A DNA stretch of 64,000 nt, taken from NCBI RefSeq assembly GCF_004152845.1, contig NZ_SEON01000001.1, forward strand, positions 186,001 through 250,000, in the 5' to 3' direction. Under the pieces are notes generated by a model. That model saw only the letters and a program-made list of their open reading frames with translations. It did no database searches and was not told where the DNA came from. Position numbers and translations under genes: made by a program. The DNA comes from Sphingobium fuliginis. GTDB lineage: Bacteria > Pseudomonadota > Alphaproteobacteria > Sphingomonadales > Sphingomonadaceae. Positions 49,690 to 59,149 of this stretch are shown one piece after another; positions within the stretch are counted from its first letter, which is position 1, and the number at the start of each line of letters is the position of its first letter.

Positions 49690-49847
49690 AACCTTTTCCC
49701 CTGCCAAATCCAGGGCGACTGTCGCGGGTAAGAGCGTCAGTTGCGTGGGCTTCGCAATAAGCTATGCAGCGCGAATGCCCCTTGGGACGTTCCAAGGCAA
49801 GGCGAAAAAAACTTGTCCGTGCGAAAGCTGGCGATCATCCGCGCGGA

Positions 49848-50060
49848 TCAGGACCGCGGGCAAAGCGGCGGCACCGCGCGACGCGCCGGAACGCAGCAGG
49901 GAAGATTGCGCGTCTCCGGCGCATTCAGGGCGCGGTAGCTGGGCACGCAGGCCCCGTCCTGCATCCATTCACCGGACAGAAATTGGCTCTGCGCCTGCGC
50001 GTTGCTGCTCAATATCGCTGCAATGGCGGCGCTGCCGCGCAGCATATCCCCCATCATCAT
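49848..50060 (-). CDS. small exported protein, hypothetical
   Basis: This ~70-aa protein has a short signal-like N-terminus (MMMGDMLRGSAAIAAILSSNAQAQ) and a mature part with three cysteines, including a CC pair (DGACVPSYRAL...NLPCCVPARR). AGGGGAAAATC stands before the ATG at 50060. Probably periplasmic. No family is recognised, and the overlapping opposite frames make the call moderate. Confidence 0.5.
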   Translation of the reverse strand: MMMGDMLRGSAAIAAILSSNAQAQSQFLSGEWMQDGACVPSYRALNAPETRNLPCCVPARRAVPPLCPRS

Positions 50061-50204
50061 GATTTTCCCCTGCTCCCGGAGCGCCGACACGCCCGTCCCG
50101 CAGCAAGCTCATAATCGCTTATCTATCCAAAAGCATACCCAATCCGGGGTATGTCCGGCCATTTCCGCAAAATCCGTCATCCCAGCGCGCGCCGGGACGG
50201 CGGA

Positions 50205-50522
50205 TCAGCCGAAAAGACCTTTGGCCAGCCCGCCCAGTTCGTTGAGCGGATTGCCGTCGCCATCCCGGTCGAACAGGCCGCCGATCTTCGCCAATATGGC
50301 TTCCGGGCCGCCGAAATGGGCGAACAGCTCCTGCAACTTGTCCGCCGACACGCCATGTTCGGCGGCCGTGGTCGCCAGCGCGGCGACATCGGTCTCGCCC
50401 GAAGCGATCTTGCCGCCGATTTCGCTCATCAAGGCCTGCATCTGGTCGGGCTGAAGGCCGATCTTCGCGGCAACCGCCTCCAGGCCACCCATATTGCCCA
50501 GCAAATCGTCGAACAGTGCCAT
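50205..50522 (-). CDS. small helical protein, DUF937/YidB-like
   Basis: This 105-aa soluble protein (MALFDDLLGNMGGLEAVAAK; AAEHGVSADKLQELFAHFGG) has alternating Gly-rich helices like the YidB/DUF937 group. It carries a calcium-loop-like DRDGDGNPLNE near the C-terminus, a pattern common in such proteins. GGATATGAGCT precedes the ATG. Function unknown. It lies downstream of the pckA gene on the same strand. Confidence 0.65.
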   Translation of the reverse strand: MALFDDLLGNMGGLEAVAAKIGLQPDQMQALMSEIGGKIASGETDVAALATTAAEHGVSADKLQELFAHFGGPEAILAKIGGLFDRDGDGNPLNELGGLAKGLFG

Positions 50523-50586
50523 AGCTCATATCCCGCTGAAGTTTGATGCAGGATAGCATTCCGTCCCGCCGACGGGAAGCGAAAGA

Positions 50587-50609
50587 GGCCGGAAGATCGC
50601 TCCCCGGCC
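50587..50609 (-). terminator. possible terminator of pckA
   Basis: GGCCGG and CCGGCC pair across an 11-base loop 26 bp after the pckA stop, followed on the minus strand by TCTTTCGCTT. The T-run is weak, so the call is tentative. Confidence 0.35.
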
Positions 50610-50634
50610 CCTGTCGTTACGAAATGCGGGCCTG

Positions 50635-52230
50635 TCAGGCCGCCGTCAGCGCCGCGTCGCGCACCGACGCATCGACATGATCCTCGAACTGGGCGAAATT
50701 GTCGACGAACTGCTTGACCAGCTTGCCGGCGGTTTCGTCATAGGCCGCCTTGTCGGGCCAGGTCGCGCGCGGATCGAGTATGGTCGAATCCACGCCCGGA
50801 ACCGCAACCGGCACCTGGAAGCCGAAATTGGGATCGGTGCGGAATTCGGCGTTGTTGAGGCTGCCGTCGAGCGCCGCGTTCAGCAGGGCCCGCGTCACCT
50901 TGATCGGCATGCGCTTGCCGACGCCATATTTGCCCCCGGTCCAGCCGGTGTTGACCAGCCAGCAGGTCACGCCGCCCTTGTTGATCCGTTCCTTCAGCAG
51001 GTTGCCGTAAACGGAAGGGTGACGCGGCATGAACGGCGCGCCGAAGCAGGTGGAGAAGGTCGCGGACGGCTCCGTCACGCCGATCTCCGTCCCGGCGACG
51101 CGCGCGGTATAGCCCGAAAGGAAATGATACATGGCCTGGTCCGGCGTCAGCCGCGCGATCGGCGGCAAAACCCCGTAAGCATCGGCGGTCAGGAAGATGA
51201 TGTTTTTCGGCACCGGCCCCAGATTCTTCTCCGACGCATTCGGGATGAAGTCGATCGGGTAGGAACCCCGGCTGTTCTCGGCCAGGCTGTTGTCGTCCAG
51301 GTCGATCTCGCGGGTTTCCTCGTCGATCACGACATTTTCCAGCACCGTGCCGAACCGCTTGGTGGTGGCGAAGATCTCCGGCTCGGCCTCGGCCGACAGG
51401 TTGATCATCTTGGCGTAGCAGCCGCCCTCGAAATTGAAGACGGCGGTGTCCGACCAGCCATGCTCGTCATCCCCGATCAGCGTGCGGCTGGCATCGGCCG
51501 ACAGGGTGGTCTTGCCCGTGCCCGACAGGCCGAAGAAGACCGCCGTGTCGCCGTTCGGACCGATATTGGCCGAACAGTGCATCGGCATCACGCCCCGCGT
51601 CGGCAGCAGATAGTTGAGGATGCCGAAGACCGACTTCTTCATCTCTCCGGCATAGCGGGTGCCGCCGATCAGGATCAGCTTCTCGGTGAAGTTGACCGCG
51701 ATCACCGTCTCGCTGCGGGTGCCGTGACGGACCGGATCGGCCTGGAAGGTGGGCAGGTCGATGATCGTATATTCAGGCGCGAAATCCGCCAGCTCCTCCG
51801 CGCCCGGACGGACCAGCAGCGTGCGGATGAAGAGGTTATGCCAGGCGAATTCGTTGATGATCCGCACGTTGACGCGATGCTCAGGCTGCGATCCGCCGAA
51901 CAGATCGGCAATGTACAGCTTGTCCTTCTGCCCCAGGGCGGCGAAGAAATCGGCCTTCAGCGCGGCGAAATGCTCCGGCGTCATGGGCACGTTGGTCTTG
52001 CCCCACCAGACGGTGGATTCGGTTTCCGCGTCCCTGACGATGAACTTGTCGCTTGCCGACCGCCCGGTATGCTTGCCGGTCTTGACCACCAGCGGGCCGT
52101 CCTTGGCCAATATGCCCTCGCCATTGGCAAGCGCGGCTTCGACCAGCGGCGCGGTGCCCAGATTCCAATATTGATCGGCGCTGGTGGAAATGCCCTGCCG
52201 ATCGAGGGTGAAAGAGGATTTGGCCTGCAC
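50635..52230 (-). CDS. pckA: phosphoenolpyruvate carboxykinase (ATP)
   Basis: This ~531-aa gluconeogenic enzyme converts oxaloacetate and ATP to phosphoenolpyruvate. Signatures include [15 protein letters not shown] [29 protein letters not shown], the kinase P-loop [13 protein letters not shown] (residues ~234-246), and [16 protein letters not shown]. The GTG at 52230 has AGGAG seven bases upstream and gives the usual family length; the upstream ATG at 52251 does not. It is divergent from chvI, which in related bacteria can regulate pckA. Confidence 0.95.
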   Translation of the reverse strand: MQAKSSFTLDRQGISTSADQYWNLGTAPLVEAALANGEGILAKDGPLVVKTGKHTGRSASDKFIVRDAETESTVWWGKTNVPMTPEHFAALKADFFAALGQKDKLYIADLFGGSQPEHRVNVRIINEFAWHNLFIRTLLVRPGAEELADFAPEYTIIDLPTFQADPVRHGTRSETVIAVNFTEKLILIGGTRYAGEMKKSVFGILNYLLPTRGVMPMHCSANIGPNGDTAVFFGLSGTGKTTLSADASRTLIGDDEHGWSDTAVFNFEGGCYAKMINLSAEAEPEIFATTKRFGTVLENVVIDEETREIDLDDNSLAENSRGSYPIDFIPNASEKNLGPVPKNIIFLTADAYGVLPPIARLTPDQAMYHFLSGYTARVAGTEIGVTEPSATFSTCFGAPFMPRHPSVYGNLLKERINKGGVTCWLVNTGWTGGKYGVGKRMPIKVTRALLNAALDGSLNNAEFRTDPNFGFQVPVAVPGVDSTILDPRATWPDKAAYDETAGKLVKQFVDNFAQFEDHVDASVRDAALTAA

Positions 52231-52519
52231 GCCTTTACTCCTGAATATCATTATGTCCGGCCGCCATCTTATCATGTTCACGGCCGGTCCGCCTCTCAAC
52301 GCCGCGATCTTCGCCGCTTGGCGCCATCTGCTGCAGACCTAGCGGGCATAAGCCTTTGCAGAAGATGCGTCAAACCCCGGGAAACCCCGCATCCCCGGCA
52401 TTTATCCCGAATTCCCATGGCTACACCGCATAACCCGCCCGCCCGGCCTTCCTTGCAGGGGAAGCCGCCTTCGTCTAACGCAGGGGCATTCCCATTGCCG
52501 ACGATTTTCGGGGCGCAGC

Positions 52520-53227
52520 ATGACCGCAACCATCGCTCTGGTGGACGATGACAAGAATATCCTGACCTCCGTCTCCATCGCGTTGCAGACGGAAGGGTTC
52601 CTGACGCGCCTCTATTCGGACCCGGAGGCGGCGCTGAAGGCGCTGATAGAAAATCCCGCAGACCTGGCCGTGTTCGACATCAAGATGCCGCGCATGGACG
52701 GGCTGGAACTGCTGCGGCGGCTGCGGGAAAAGAGCCATATGCCGGTCATCTTCCTGACGTCCAAGGCCGACGAACTGGACGAGGCGCTGGGCCTCGCCAT
52801 GGGCGCGGACGATTATATCAGCAAGCCTTTCTCCCAGCGGCTGCTGATCGCCCGCATTCGCGCGATCCTGCGCCGGGCGGAGGCGAGCAAGGTGGATGCC
52901 GCGCCCGACGAGCCGGTGGCCGAACCGATCGTGCGCGGCCGGCTGGAAATGGACCCTGCCCGCCACCGGGTCAAATGGATGGGCCGGGACGTGACGCTGA
53001 CCGTGACCGAATTCCTGATCCTGGAAACGCTCGCCGCGCGCCCCGGCGTGGTCAAGAACCGCAACCAGCTGATGGATGCCGCCTATCAGGACGACGTCTA
53101 TGTCGACGACCGCACCATCGACAGCCACATCAAGCGCCTTCGCCGCAAGTTCCGCGAAGTCGACCCCGAATTCAACGCAATCGACACCCTCTATGGCGCC
53201 GGCTATCGTTTCTCCGAAGAAGCATGA
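52520..53227 (+). CDS. chvI: response regulator transcription factor ChvI
   Basis: This 235-aa OmpR-type regulator has a receiver with Asp53 ([12 protein letters not shown]), LTSKADEL and [11 protein letters not shown], plus a C-terminal winged helix ([40 protein letters not shown]). It is the partner of the ChvG kinase encoded next, and the gene block matches the alphaproteobacterial ChvGI-HprK-PTS arrangement. It controls envelope and acid-stress genes in relatives. Its start is close behind a divergent pckA promoter region. Confidence 0.93.
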   Translation: MTATIALVDDDKNILTSVSIALQTEGFLTRLYSDPEAALKALIENPADLAVFDIKMPRMDGLELLRRLREKSHMPVIFLTSKADELDEALGLAMGADDYISKPFSQRLLIARIRAILRRAEASKVDAAPDEPVAEPIVRGRLEMDPARHRVKWMGRDVTLTVTEFLILETLAARPGVVKNRNQLMDAAYQDDVYVDDRTIDSHIKRLRRKFREVDPEFNAIDTLYGAGYRFSEEA

Positions 53228-54788
53228 CGCGGGCGCAAGGTGGAGCTGGTCCGGCCGGATCAGCCTGACCCCGCGCATCCTGGCGGTCAATGTGTTCGCG
53301 CTGGCGCTGCTGGCGGGCGGCTTCTTCTATCTGGACAGCTACCGCACGCGCATCGTCGACGACCGGCTGGAGCAGTCGGCGCGCGAATTGAAGCTGCTGG
53401 CCATTGGCCTTGAAAATGCGCCGGCTGACCGGCAGGACGCGCTGATCGCCGCCTATGCGCGGCAGACCGGCGACCGCGTGCGCCGCTATGACGCGCAGGG
53501 ACGGCTGATCGCCGACAGCTTCGCCATGAACGCGCCGCGCTATCGCCTGCGCCTGCCCGCCGAGGAGGAATGGCAGCGCCATGTCGCCCGCTTCCTCGAC
53601 AAGGTGATAGACCGCATCGTGTCCGCCGACCGCCCGCCCAATTTCGAGGAGCCGGCAGTCGACCGGGCACAGGCATGGCCCGAAATGGTGGTGGCGCGCA
53701 AAAGCGGCCGCACCCAGGCGGTGAACCGCTATGCCCCCGACCGCACCTTCATGATCTCCGCGGCGGTCAATGTGAAGGACGGCACCGGCCTGCTGGCGAC
53801 GGAAAATGCCCGCGACATCACGCGCACCGTCCGCGCGGAGCGTTTCCGCCTGGGCATGGTGCTGGCGGCGGCGGTGCTGGCTTCCGTCCTGCTCTCCCTG
53901 TTCCTGGCCCGGACCATCGTGCAGCCGCTGCAACGCCTCGCCCGCGCGGCGGTGCGCGTGCGGCTGGGGCGGGCGCGCGAAGTCACGGTGCCACGCCTGC
54001 CCGACCGGCGGGACGAGATCGGCATGCTGGCCCGCGCCCTGTCCGACATGAGCCATGCGCTGCGCCAGCGGATCGACGCGACCGACGCCTTCGCCGCCGA
54101 TGTCAGCCATGAGCTGAAGAACCCCATCGCCTCCCTGCGTTCAGCCCTGGACGCGCTGGATCGGGTGGACAAGCCGGAACTGCGCGCCCAGCTGATGGCG
54201 ATCGCGCAGGACGATGTGCGCCGGCTCGACCGGCTGGTGACGGACATTGCCGAAGCCTCGCGCATCGACGCGCAGCTTTCCCGCACCCGGTTCGAGCCGA
54301 TCGATCTCGGCCTGTTGATCGAGAAGATGGTGGTCGCCCGCGAAGCCCGCGGCGTGCCCCGCGGCGTGCGCCTCGCCTTCGCCCGGCCACGCAGGAATGT
54401 CGCGGTTGCGCTGGGCGAGGAGCAGCGGATCATCCGCGTGCTCGACAACCTCATCGACAATGCGATCTCCTTCTCCCCCGATGACGGGCTGGTCCAGATC
54501 GTCGCCACCGTGGCGGACAATGAAGTGCTGGTCAGCGTGGAGGATGAGGGTCCGGGCGTCCCGCAATCCGAACGCGAACATGTCTTCCGCCGGTTCCACA
54601 GCGTCCGCCCGGAAAATGAGGCGTTCGGCAAGCATTCGGGCCTTGGCCTCGCCATCGCCCGCTCCATCGTGGAGGGGCATCAGGGCAAGATCAGCATCGC
54701 GGACCGCCAGGACGCGCAAAGCGGCGCCTGCTTCATCGTGCGCCTGCCCATGGCGGTCGAACGCGATCCGGGCATCGTTTCGGAATAA
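53193..54788 (+). CDS. chvG: sensor histidine kinase ChvG
   Basis: This ~531-aa membrane kinase has TM1 at residues ~28-45 ([20 protein letters not shown]), a periplasmic sensor (~50-230), TM2 (~235-260), HAMP, a phospho-acceptor His in [17 protein letters not shown], and ATPase motifs [14 protein letters not shown] and [16 protein letters not shown]. It overlaps chvI by about 35 bp. The start is approximate: an ATG at 53193 is chosen, although no strong ribosome site is visible. In relatives ChvG senses acid or cell-wall stress. Confidence 0.9.
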   Translation: MAPAIVSPKKHDAGARWSWSGRISLTPRILAVNVFALALLAGGFFYLDSYRTRIVDDRLEQSARELKLLAIGLENAPADRQDALIAAYARQTGDRVRRYDAQGRLIADSFAMNAPRYRLRLPAEEEWQRHVARFLDKVIDRIVSADRPPNFEEPAVDRAQAWPEMVVARKSGRTQAVNRYAPDRTFMISAAVNVKDGTGLLATENARDITRTVRAERFRLGMVLAAAVLASVLLSLFLARTIVQPLQRLARAAVRVRLGRAREVTVPRLPDRRDEIGMLARALSDMSHALRQRIDATDAFAADVSHELKNPIASLRSALDALDRVDKPELRAQLMAIAQDDVRRLDRLVTDIAEASRIDAQLSRTRFEPIDLGLLIEKMVVAREARGVPRGVRLAFARPRRNVAVALGEEQRIIRVLDNLIDNAISFSPDDGLVQIVATVADNEVLVSVEDEGPGVPQSEREHVFRRFHSVRPENEAFGKHSGLGLAIARSIVEGHQGKISIADRQDAQSGACFIVRLPMAVERDPGIVSE

Positions 54789-55016
54789 GCCGGAACGGGG
54801 GAGGCGCAGATACTCCCCCTCCCATGGGCGGGAGGAGGCCGGGATTTTAAGCTGCCGCCCTCCAGGCCCGCTGCGCCGCGCCGACCGTCTGCGGGGAATG
54901 GCCTGAATTTGCCCCTCCCCCACACCCCCACTGCACCATAATGAGAAACGCCCCGGTTAATTCGATTTCCACCAGCGCCAACAGGAGCTAATATGACGTC
55001 AAAGCGATAAGGCGAT

Positions 55017-55466
55017 ATGGCGTCGACACATTCTTCCGAAACCCTGCATGCGACCAGCGTGGCGATTGACGGCCGGGCCGTGCTGCTCTGCGGCCCCAGC
55101 GGCATGGGCAAGTCCGACCTGGCGCTGCGCCTGATCGATCGCGGCGCCGTGCTGGTGAGCGACGACTATACCCGCCTGCTGGAGATCGAAGGGCGCCTGT
55201 TCGCCCGCGCGCCCGACCGGATCGTCGGCATGATGGAGGTGCGCGGCCTGGGGCTGGTCGACATGCCCCATGCGGACAACGCCCCGGTCGCGCTGGCGGT
55301 CGACCTCAGCGACGACGTGGAGCGAATGCCGCCGGAAACCGCGCAACGGTCCATCGCCGGGGTCGCAATCCCCGTGGTCCGGCTCGCCCCGTTCGAAGCA
55401 TCCGCCCCGATCAAGGTGGAACTCGCCGTCCGGACCCTGGGCCTCGGGAGCATGGACCCGTTGTGA
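55017..55466 (+). CDS. hprK: HPr kinase/phosphorylase (short alphaproteobacterial type)
   Basis: This 149-aa protein consists only of the C-terminal kinase domain, as is usual in alphaproteobacteria. It has Walker A GPSGMGKSDLALRL (residues ~26-39), VSDDYTRL and the HPrK signature MEVRGLGLVDM. It phosphorylates the regulatory Ser of the HPr protein encoded three genes downstream. Its stop overlaps the GTG start of rapZ. Confidence 0.92.
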   Translation: MASTHSSETLHATSVAIDGRAVLLCGPSGMGKSDLALRLIDRGAVLVSDDYTRLLEIEGRLFARAPDRIVGMMEVRGLGLVDMPHADNAPVALAVDLSDDVERMPPETAQRSIAGVAIPVVRLAPFEASAPIKVELAVRTLGLGSMDPL

Positions 55467-56395
55467 GCCTGGAAACGCCGAAGACCATCCTGCTCGTGTC
55501 CGGCCTGTCAGGCGCGGGCAAGACGACCGCGCTCAAGACGCTGGAGGATATGGGCTGGGAAGTGGTCGACAACCTGCCGCTGGTGCTGCTCGACCGCCTG
55601 CTCGACACCCCCCTGCCGGAGGGGCATGAGGAAGGGACGGACCGTCCTCTGGCGCTGGGCATCGACGCGCGCACCCGCGGCTTCGACGCCGCCGCCATCG
55701 TCCAGCGGATCAAGGCCCTGCGCGCTCGCCACGGCCATGATGTGGAAACGCTGTTCCTCGACTGCTCCGGCGAGGAGCTGGAGCGTCGTTTCGCGGAAAC
55801 CCGCCGCCGCCATCCGCTGGCCACCGACCGCCCCGCCCGCCATGGCATCGCCCGCGAACGGGAACTGACCGAACCGCTGCGCCGCTGGGCCAATCAGGTG
55901 ATCGACACCAGCAGCCTCACCAGCAACGGCCTGCAACAGGAAATCCGCAACCGCTTCTCGCGCGAGGGGCTGTCGGACCCGGTGCTGACCATTATGTCCT
56001 TCGGCTATTCGCGCGGCGTGCCGCTCAACGCCGATCTGGTGTTCGACATGCGCTTCCTGCGCAATCCCCATTGGGAGGAGGCGCTGCGGCCGAAGACCGG
56101 GCTCGACCCCGCTGTCGCCGCCTATATCATGGAAGATCCCGCCTATGATGAGGCGGTCGGGCGCATCGAACACTTGCTGGCCCTGCTGCTGCCCCGCTAT
56201 GCGGAGGGCGGAAAAAGCTACATTACCGTGGCCTTTGGCTGTACGGGCGGCCGCCATCGGTCGGTCCATGTGGCCGAACGCGTCGCCAGATGCTTGCAAG
56301 ATGCGGGCTTTTCGCCCACGGTCTCGCACCGCAATATGGAATCAGCGCCCCAGGACGCCCTGGAGAAGCGCAGACCGGGAGGCCCGAAAGCGTAA
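55463..56395 (+). CDS. rapZ: RNase adapter RapZ (YvcJ family nucleotide-binding protein)
   Basis: This 310-aa P-loop protein has Walker A GLSGAGKTTALKTLED (residues ~14-29) and ENLPLVLL-like VDNLPLVLLDRLL. The C-terminal domain has YSRGVPLNADLVFDMRFLRN and FGCTGGRHRSVHVAERV, typical of RapZ, which regulates glucosamine-6-phosphate synthase RNA in enterics. Its target here is unknown. The GTG start overlaps the hprK stop. Confidence 0.92.
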   Translation: MSLETPKTILLVSGLSGAGKTTALKTLEDMGWEVVDNLPLVLLDRLLDTPLPEGHEEGTDRPLALGIDARTRGFDAAAIVQRIKALRARHGHDVETLFLDCSGEELERRFAETRRRHPLATDRPARHGIARERELTEPLRRWANQVIDTSSLTSNGLQQEIRNRFSREGLSDPVLTIMSFGYSRGVPLNADLVFDMRFLRNPHWEEALRPKTGLDPAVAAYIMEDPAYDEAVGRIEHLLALLLPRYAEGGKSYITVAFGCTGGRHRSVHVAERVARCLQDAGFSPTVSHRNMESAPQDALEKRRPGGPKA

Positions 56396-56427
56396 TCCAT
56401 GAAGAACAGGTGGGCCACGTAAGCAAG

Positions 56428-56832
56428 ATGATTGGACTGGTACTCGTCACCCATGGGGCGCTGGCGACGGAATTCGTCGTCGCGATGGAGCATGTGGTCG
56501 GTCCGCAGCAGCAGATCGAGACCATCTGCATCGGGCCTGAGGACGATATGGAGATGCGCCGCGCCGACATCGCCAATGCGGTGGCGCGCGTCAACGACGG
56601 GTCCGGGGTGATCCTGCTGACCGACCTGTTCGGCGGCACCCCCTCCAACCTCGCCATCTCCCTGCTGAAGGCGGGCGAGATAGAGGTGATCGCGGGCATC
56701 AACCTGCCCATGCTGATCCGCCTGGAAAGCGCGCGCAAGGTCATGGACGTGCGCCAGGCCGTCGCCGCCGCGCGGGAAGCGGGTCAGAAATATATCAGCG
56801 TTGCATCGGAACTGTTGGGCAGCACCACATGA
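56428..56832 (+). CDS. PTS EIIA component, mannose-type
   Basis: This 134-aa protein has the active His9 in LVLVTHGALATEFV and the LTDLFGGTPSNLAISLL signature of the EIIA-Man family. No EIIB/EIIC permease genes are present, so it is the regulatory PTS form. The start at 56428 gives the conserved N-terminus, 32 bp after rapZ. Its stop overlaps the HPr gene (ATGA). Confidence 0.93.
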   Translation: MIGLVLVTHGALATEFVVAMEHVVGPQQQIETICIGPEDDMEMRRADIANAVARVNDGSGVILLTDLFGGTPSNLAISLLKAGEIEVIAGINLPMLIRLESARKVMDVRQAVAAAREAGQKYISVASELLGSTT

Positions 56833-57101
56833 GCGAAATCAGCCAGGAAGTCAGGATCAGCAACCGCCGGGGCCTCCACGCCCGCGCCAGCGCGAAATTC
56901 GTGACCCTGGCCAGCGGCCTTCCCGCGCAGATCACCGTGCGCAAGGACGGCAGCGAAGTCACCGGAACCTCCATCATGGGCCTGATGATGCTGGGCGCGG
57001 CGATGGGGGACAGCATCGTCATCAGCGCCACCGGTCCCGAGGCAGCCGATTCGCTGGGCAAGCTGGTGACGCTGGTCGAGGATAAATTTGGCGAGGAATA
57101 A
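56829..57101 (+). CDS. ptsH: HPr family phosphocarrier protein
   Basis: This 90-aa protein has His17 in RRGLHARASAKFV (EI phosphorylation site) and the regulatory Ser48 in GTSIMGLMMLGAAMG (HprK site). It completes the HprK-EIIA-HPr cassette. The EI enzyme (ptsP/ptsI) is not in the window. Outputs are likely regulatory, through phosphorylation state, possibly on ChvGI and central carbon genes such as pckA. Confidence 0.93.
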   Translation: MSEISQEVRISNRRGLHARASAKFVTLASGLPAQITVRKDGSEVTGTSIMGLMMLGAAMGDSIVISATGPEAADSLGKLVTLVEDKFGEE

Positions 57102-57218
57102 GGCCGGTCGAGCCTGCTAAGCCTTTGTCAAACATCGGCAAGCGACTATCACAGGATAATATCGAACGGGAATCGCGGGGCGCAGGAAGGGCGCGCCGCC
57201 GGTTGAGGATAGTTGGCA

Positions 57219-58214
57219 ATGCTCGATCCAAAGCTGATGGACGAACCGGCGCGTCTCGCCGCGCTGAACCGGTACGAAGTTCTGGATACGCCAAGGGAAT
57301 CCTCCTTCGACCGCATCACCGATCTGGTCCGCAGCATCCTGGGCGTGCCGATTTCGGCCGTCTCGCTGGTCGATACCGATCGGCAGTGGTTCAAGTCGCT
57401 GGCCGGCCTCGACGAAAGCGAAACCGCCCGCGACATCGCCTTTTGCGACCACACCATCCGCCAGCGGGCGCCGATGGTCATTACCGACGCCAAGGAGGAT
57501 GCCCGCTTCCGCGACAATCCGCTGGTGACGGGCGATCCCAACATCCGCAGCTATGCCGGCATCCCGCTGGAAACGCCGGACGGCTATAATATCGGTTCGC
57601 TCTGCGCGATCGACACCGTGCCGCGCGAATTCGACCCGGCGCAGATCGCCATCCTCAAGAACCTCGCCGCGCTGGTGGTTGAGCAGCTCGAACTGCGCCG
57701 CATCGCGGAGCGCGATCATCTGACCGGCGCGCTCAGCCGCCGGGCCTTTCTCACCGAAATGAACCGCGCCATCGCCCTGTTCGAACGGCATGAGCGGCCC
57801 TCCAGCCTGCTGCTGTTCGACATCGACCATTTCAAGCATATCAACGACACCTACGGTCATCCCGCTGGCGACCAGGTGATCCGCGGCATCGCCCGGCTCT
57901 GCGCCGGCCTGCAACGCCCCAGCGATTCGCTCGGGCGGCTGGGCGGCGAGGAATTCGGCATATTGCTGCCCGAAACGGCGGAGGACGATGCCGCAAGGGC
58001 GGCGCAGCGCTTCTGCGACGCGATCGCCGCTGCGGAAATGCCCGGCACGCCGCCGCTGCGCGCCACCGTCAGCTTCGGCGTGGCGGAACTGCGCGGCGAC
58101 TGGCCGACAGGCGAAAGCTGGCTGGCGGTCGCGGACATGGCGCTCTACGAAGCCAAGCGCTCCGGCCGCAACCGCGTCGCCGTCGCCCGGCACGGCGCCT
58201 CCCAGGCGACCTGA
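57219..58214 (+). CDS. GAF-GGDEF diguanylate cyclase
   Basis: This ~331-aa soluble protein has an N-terminal GAF domain (residues ~25-165; PISAVSLVDTDRQWFKSLAG, DNPLVTGDPNIRSYAGIPL). A GGDEF domain follows (~175-325) with active-site GGEEF and the DIDHFKHINDTYGHPAGDQV signature. It is probably active in making c-di-GMP. No EAL domain is present. The ATG at 57219 is preferred to a TTG six bases earlier. It is transcribed alone. Confidence 0.92.
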   Translation: MLDPKLMDEPARLAALNRYEVLDTPRESSFDRITDLVRSILGVPISAVSLVDTDRQWFKSLAGLDESETARDIAFCDHTIRQRAPMVITDAKEDARFRDNPLVTGDPNIRSYAGIPLETPDGYNIGSLCAIDTVPREFDPAQIAILKNLAALVVEQLELRRIAERDHLTGALSRRAFLTEMNRAIALFERHERPSSLLLFDIDHFKHINDTYGHPAGDQVIRGIARLCAGLQRPSDSLGRLGGEEFGILLPETAEDDAARAAQRFCDAIAAAEMPGTPPLRATVSFGVAELRGDWPTGESWLAVADMALYEAKRSGRNRVAVARHGASQAT

Positions 58215-58348
58215 GATAGGGGATCCGGTTTAACGCCTGCCGGCAGCAAGGCCAAATCCCCACCCTGCCAAGCCCCCTACCCTTTTCCCCTCTCCCCCTA
58301 TAGAGAGGCCGTTTCGGCGGACCTGCAAAAAGGGCAAGAGACAGCATC

Positions 58349-59149
58349 GTGGCGCGAGAAATCACCGGATTTTCCAACCCGCTGGTGAAGCGCGTCCGTT
58401 CCCTGCGGGAGAAGAAGTTCCGCAAGGCGGAGGGACTCTTCCTGGCCGAAGGGCTGCGCATCCTGACCGAAGCGCGCGAGGAAGGCGTGCTGCCCGAAAT
58501 GCTGTTCCACGCCGGTTCCACCCACCCCCTCGCCGCCGATCTGATCGCGGCGATGGAGGCGGCGGGCGGCGACGTGATAGAGACGACGCCCGACATCCTC
58601 TCCAAGATCAGCGGCAAGGATAATCCGCAGGCGGTGGTCGGCGTCTATCGCGACCGCTTGACCCCGCTGGCGAAGCTCGACCGGAGCAGGGCCGACATCT
58701 GGATCGTCGCCCAGTCGCTGCGCGATCCCGGCAATCTGGGCACGATCCTGCGCACTGGCGATGCGGTCGGCGCGGGCGGTCTGATCCTGATCGACGATTG
58801 CGTCGACCCCTTCTCCGTCGAATCCGTGCGGGCCAGCATGGGCGCCCTTTTCACCCAAAGCATCACCCAGGCGCGCTGGGGCGAGTTCATGCACTGGCTG
58901 CGCCAGGGGCCGGGCGAGCTGATCGGCACCAGCCTGAAGGCCACGCACGACTATCAGGAACCTCGCTACCAGAGCCCCAGCTTCCTGCTGGTCGGCAACG
59001 AGGCGCAGGGCCTGCCCGAAAGCTATGAAGCCGAATGCGACCTGCTGGTGAAGATGCCGATGCTGGGCAAGGCCGACAGCCTGAACGCGGCGGTCGCCTG
59101 CGCGGTGATGGCCTATGAATTGCTGAACCAGAAGCGGGCGGGGAAATGA
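58349..59149 (+). CDS. SpoU/TrmH-family RNA 2'-O-methyltransferase
   Basis: This 266-aa protein has an N-terminal substrate-binding domain (NPLVKRVRSLREKKFRKAEG) and a SPOUT knot with VAQSLRDPGNLGTILRTGDA (motif 1), LLVGNEAQGLP (motif 2) and MLGKADSLNAAVACAVMAYE (motif 3). It methylates ribose in rRNA or tRNA; the target is unknown. The GTG start follows AAGAGACAGCATC. Its stop overlaps the MFS transporter gene by 4 bp. Confidence 0.92.
   Translation: MAREITGFSNPLVKRVRSLREKKFRKAEGLFLAEGLRILTEAREEGVLPEMLFHAGSTHPLAADLIAAMEAAGGDVIETTPDILSKISGKDNPQAVVGVYRDRLTPLAKLDRSRADIWIVAQSLRDPGNLGTILRTGDAVGAGGLILIDDCVDPFSVESVRASMGALFTQSITQARWGEFMHWLRQGPGELIGTSLKATHDYQEPRYQSPSFLLVGNEAQGLPESYEAECDLLVKMPMLGKADSLNAAVACAVMAYELLNQKRAGK

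Noticed and set aside
54789..54860. Palindromic GC-rich stretch after chvG as a terminator
   Set aside because: Stem-like CCTCC/GGAGG pieces are present but no T-run follows on either strand.
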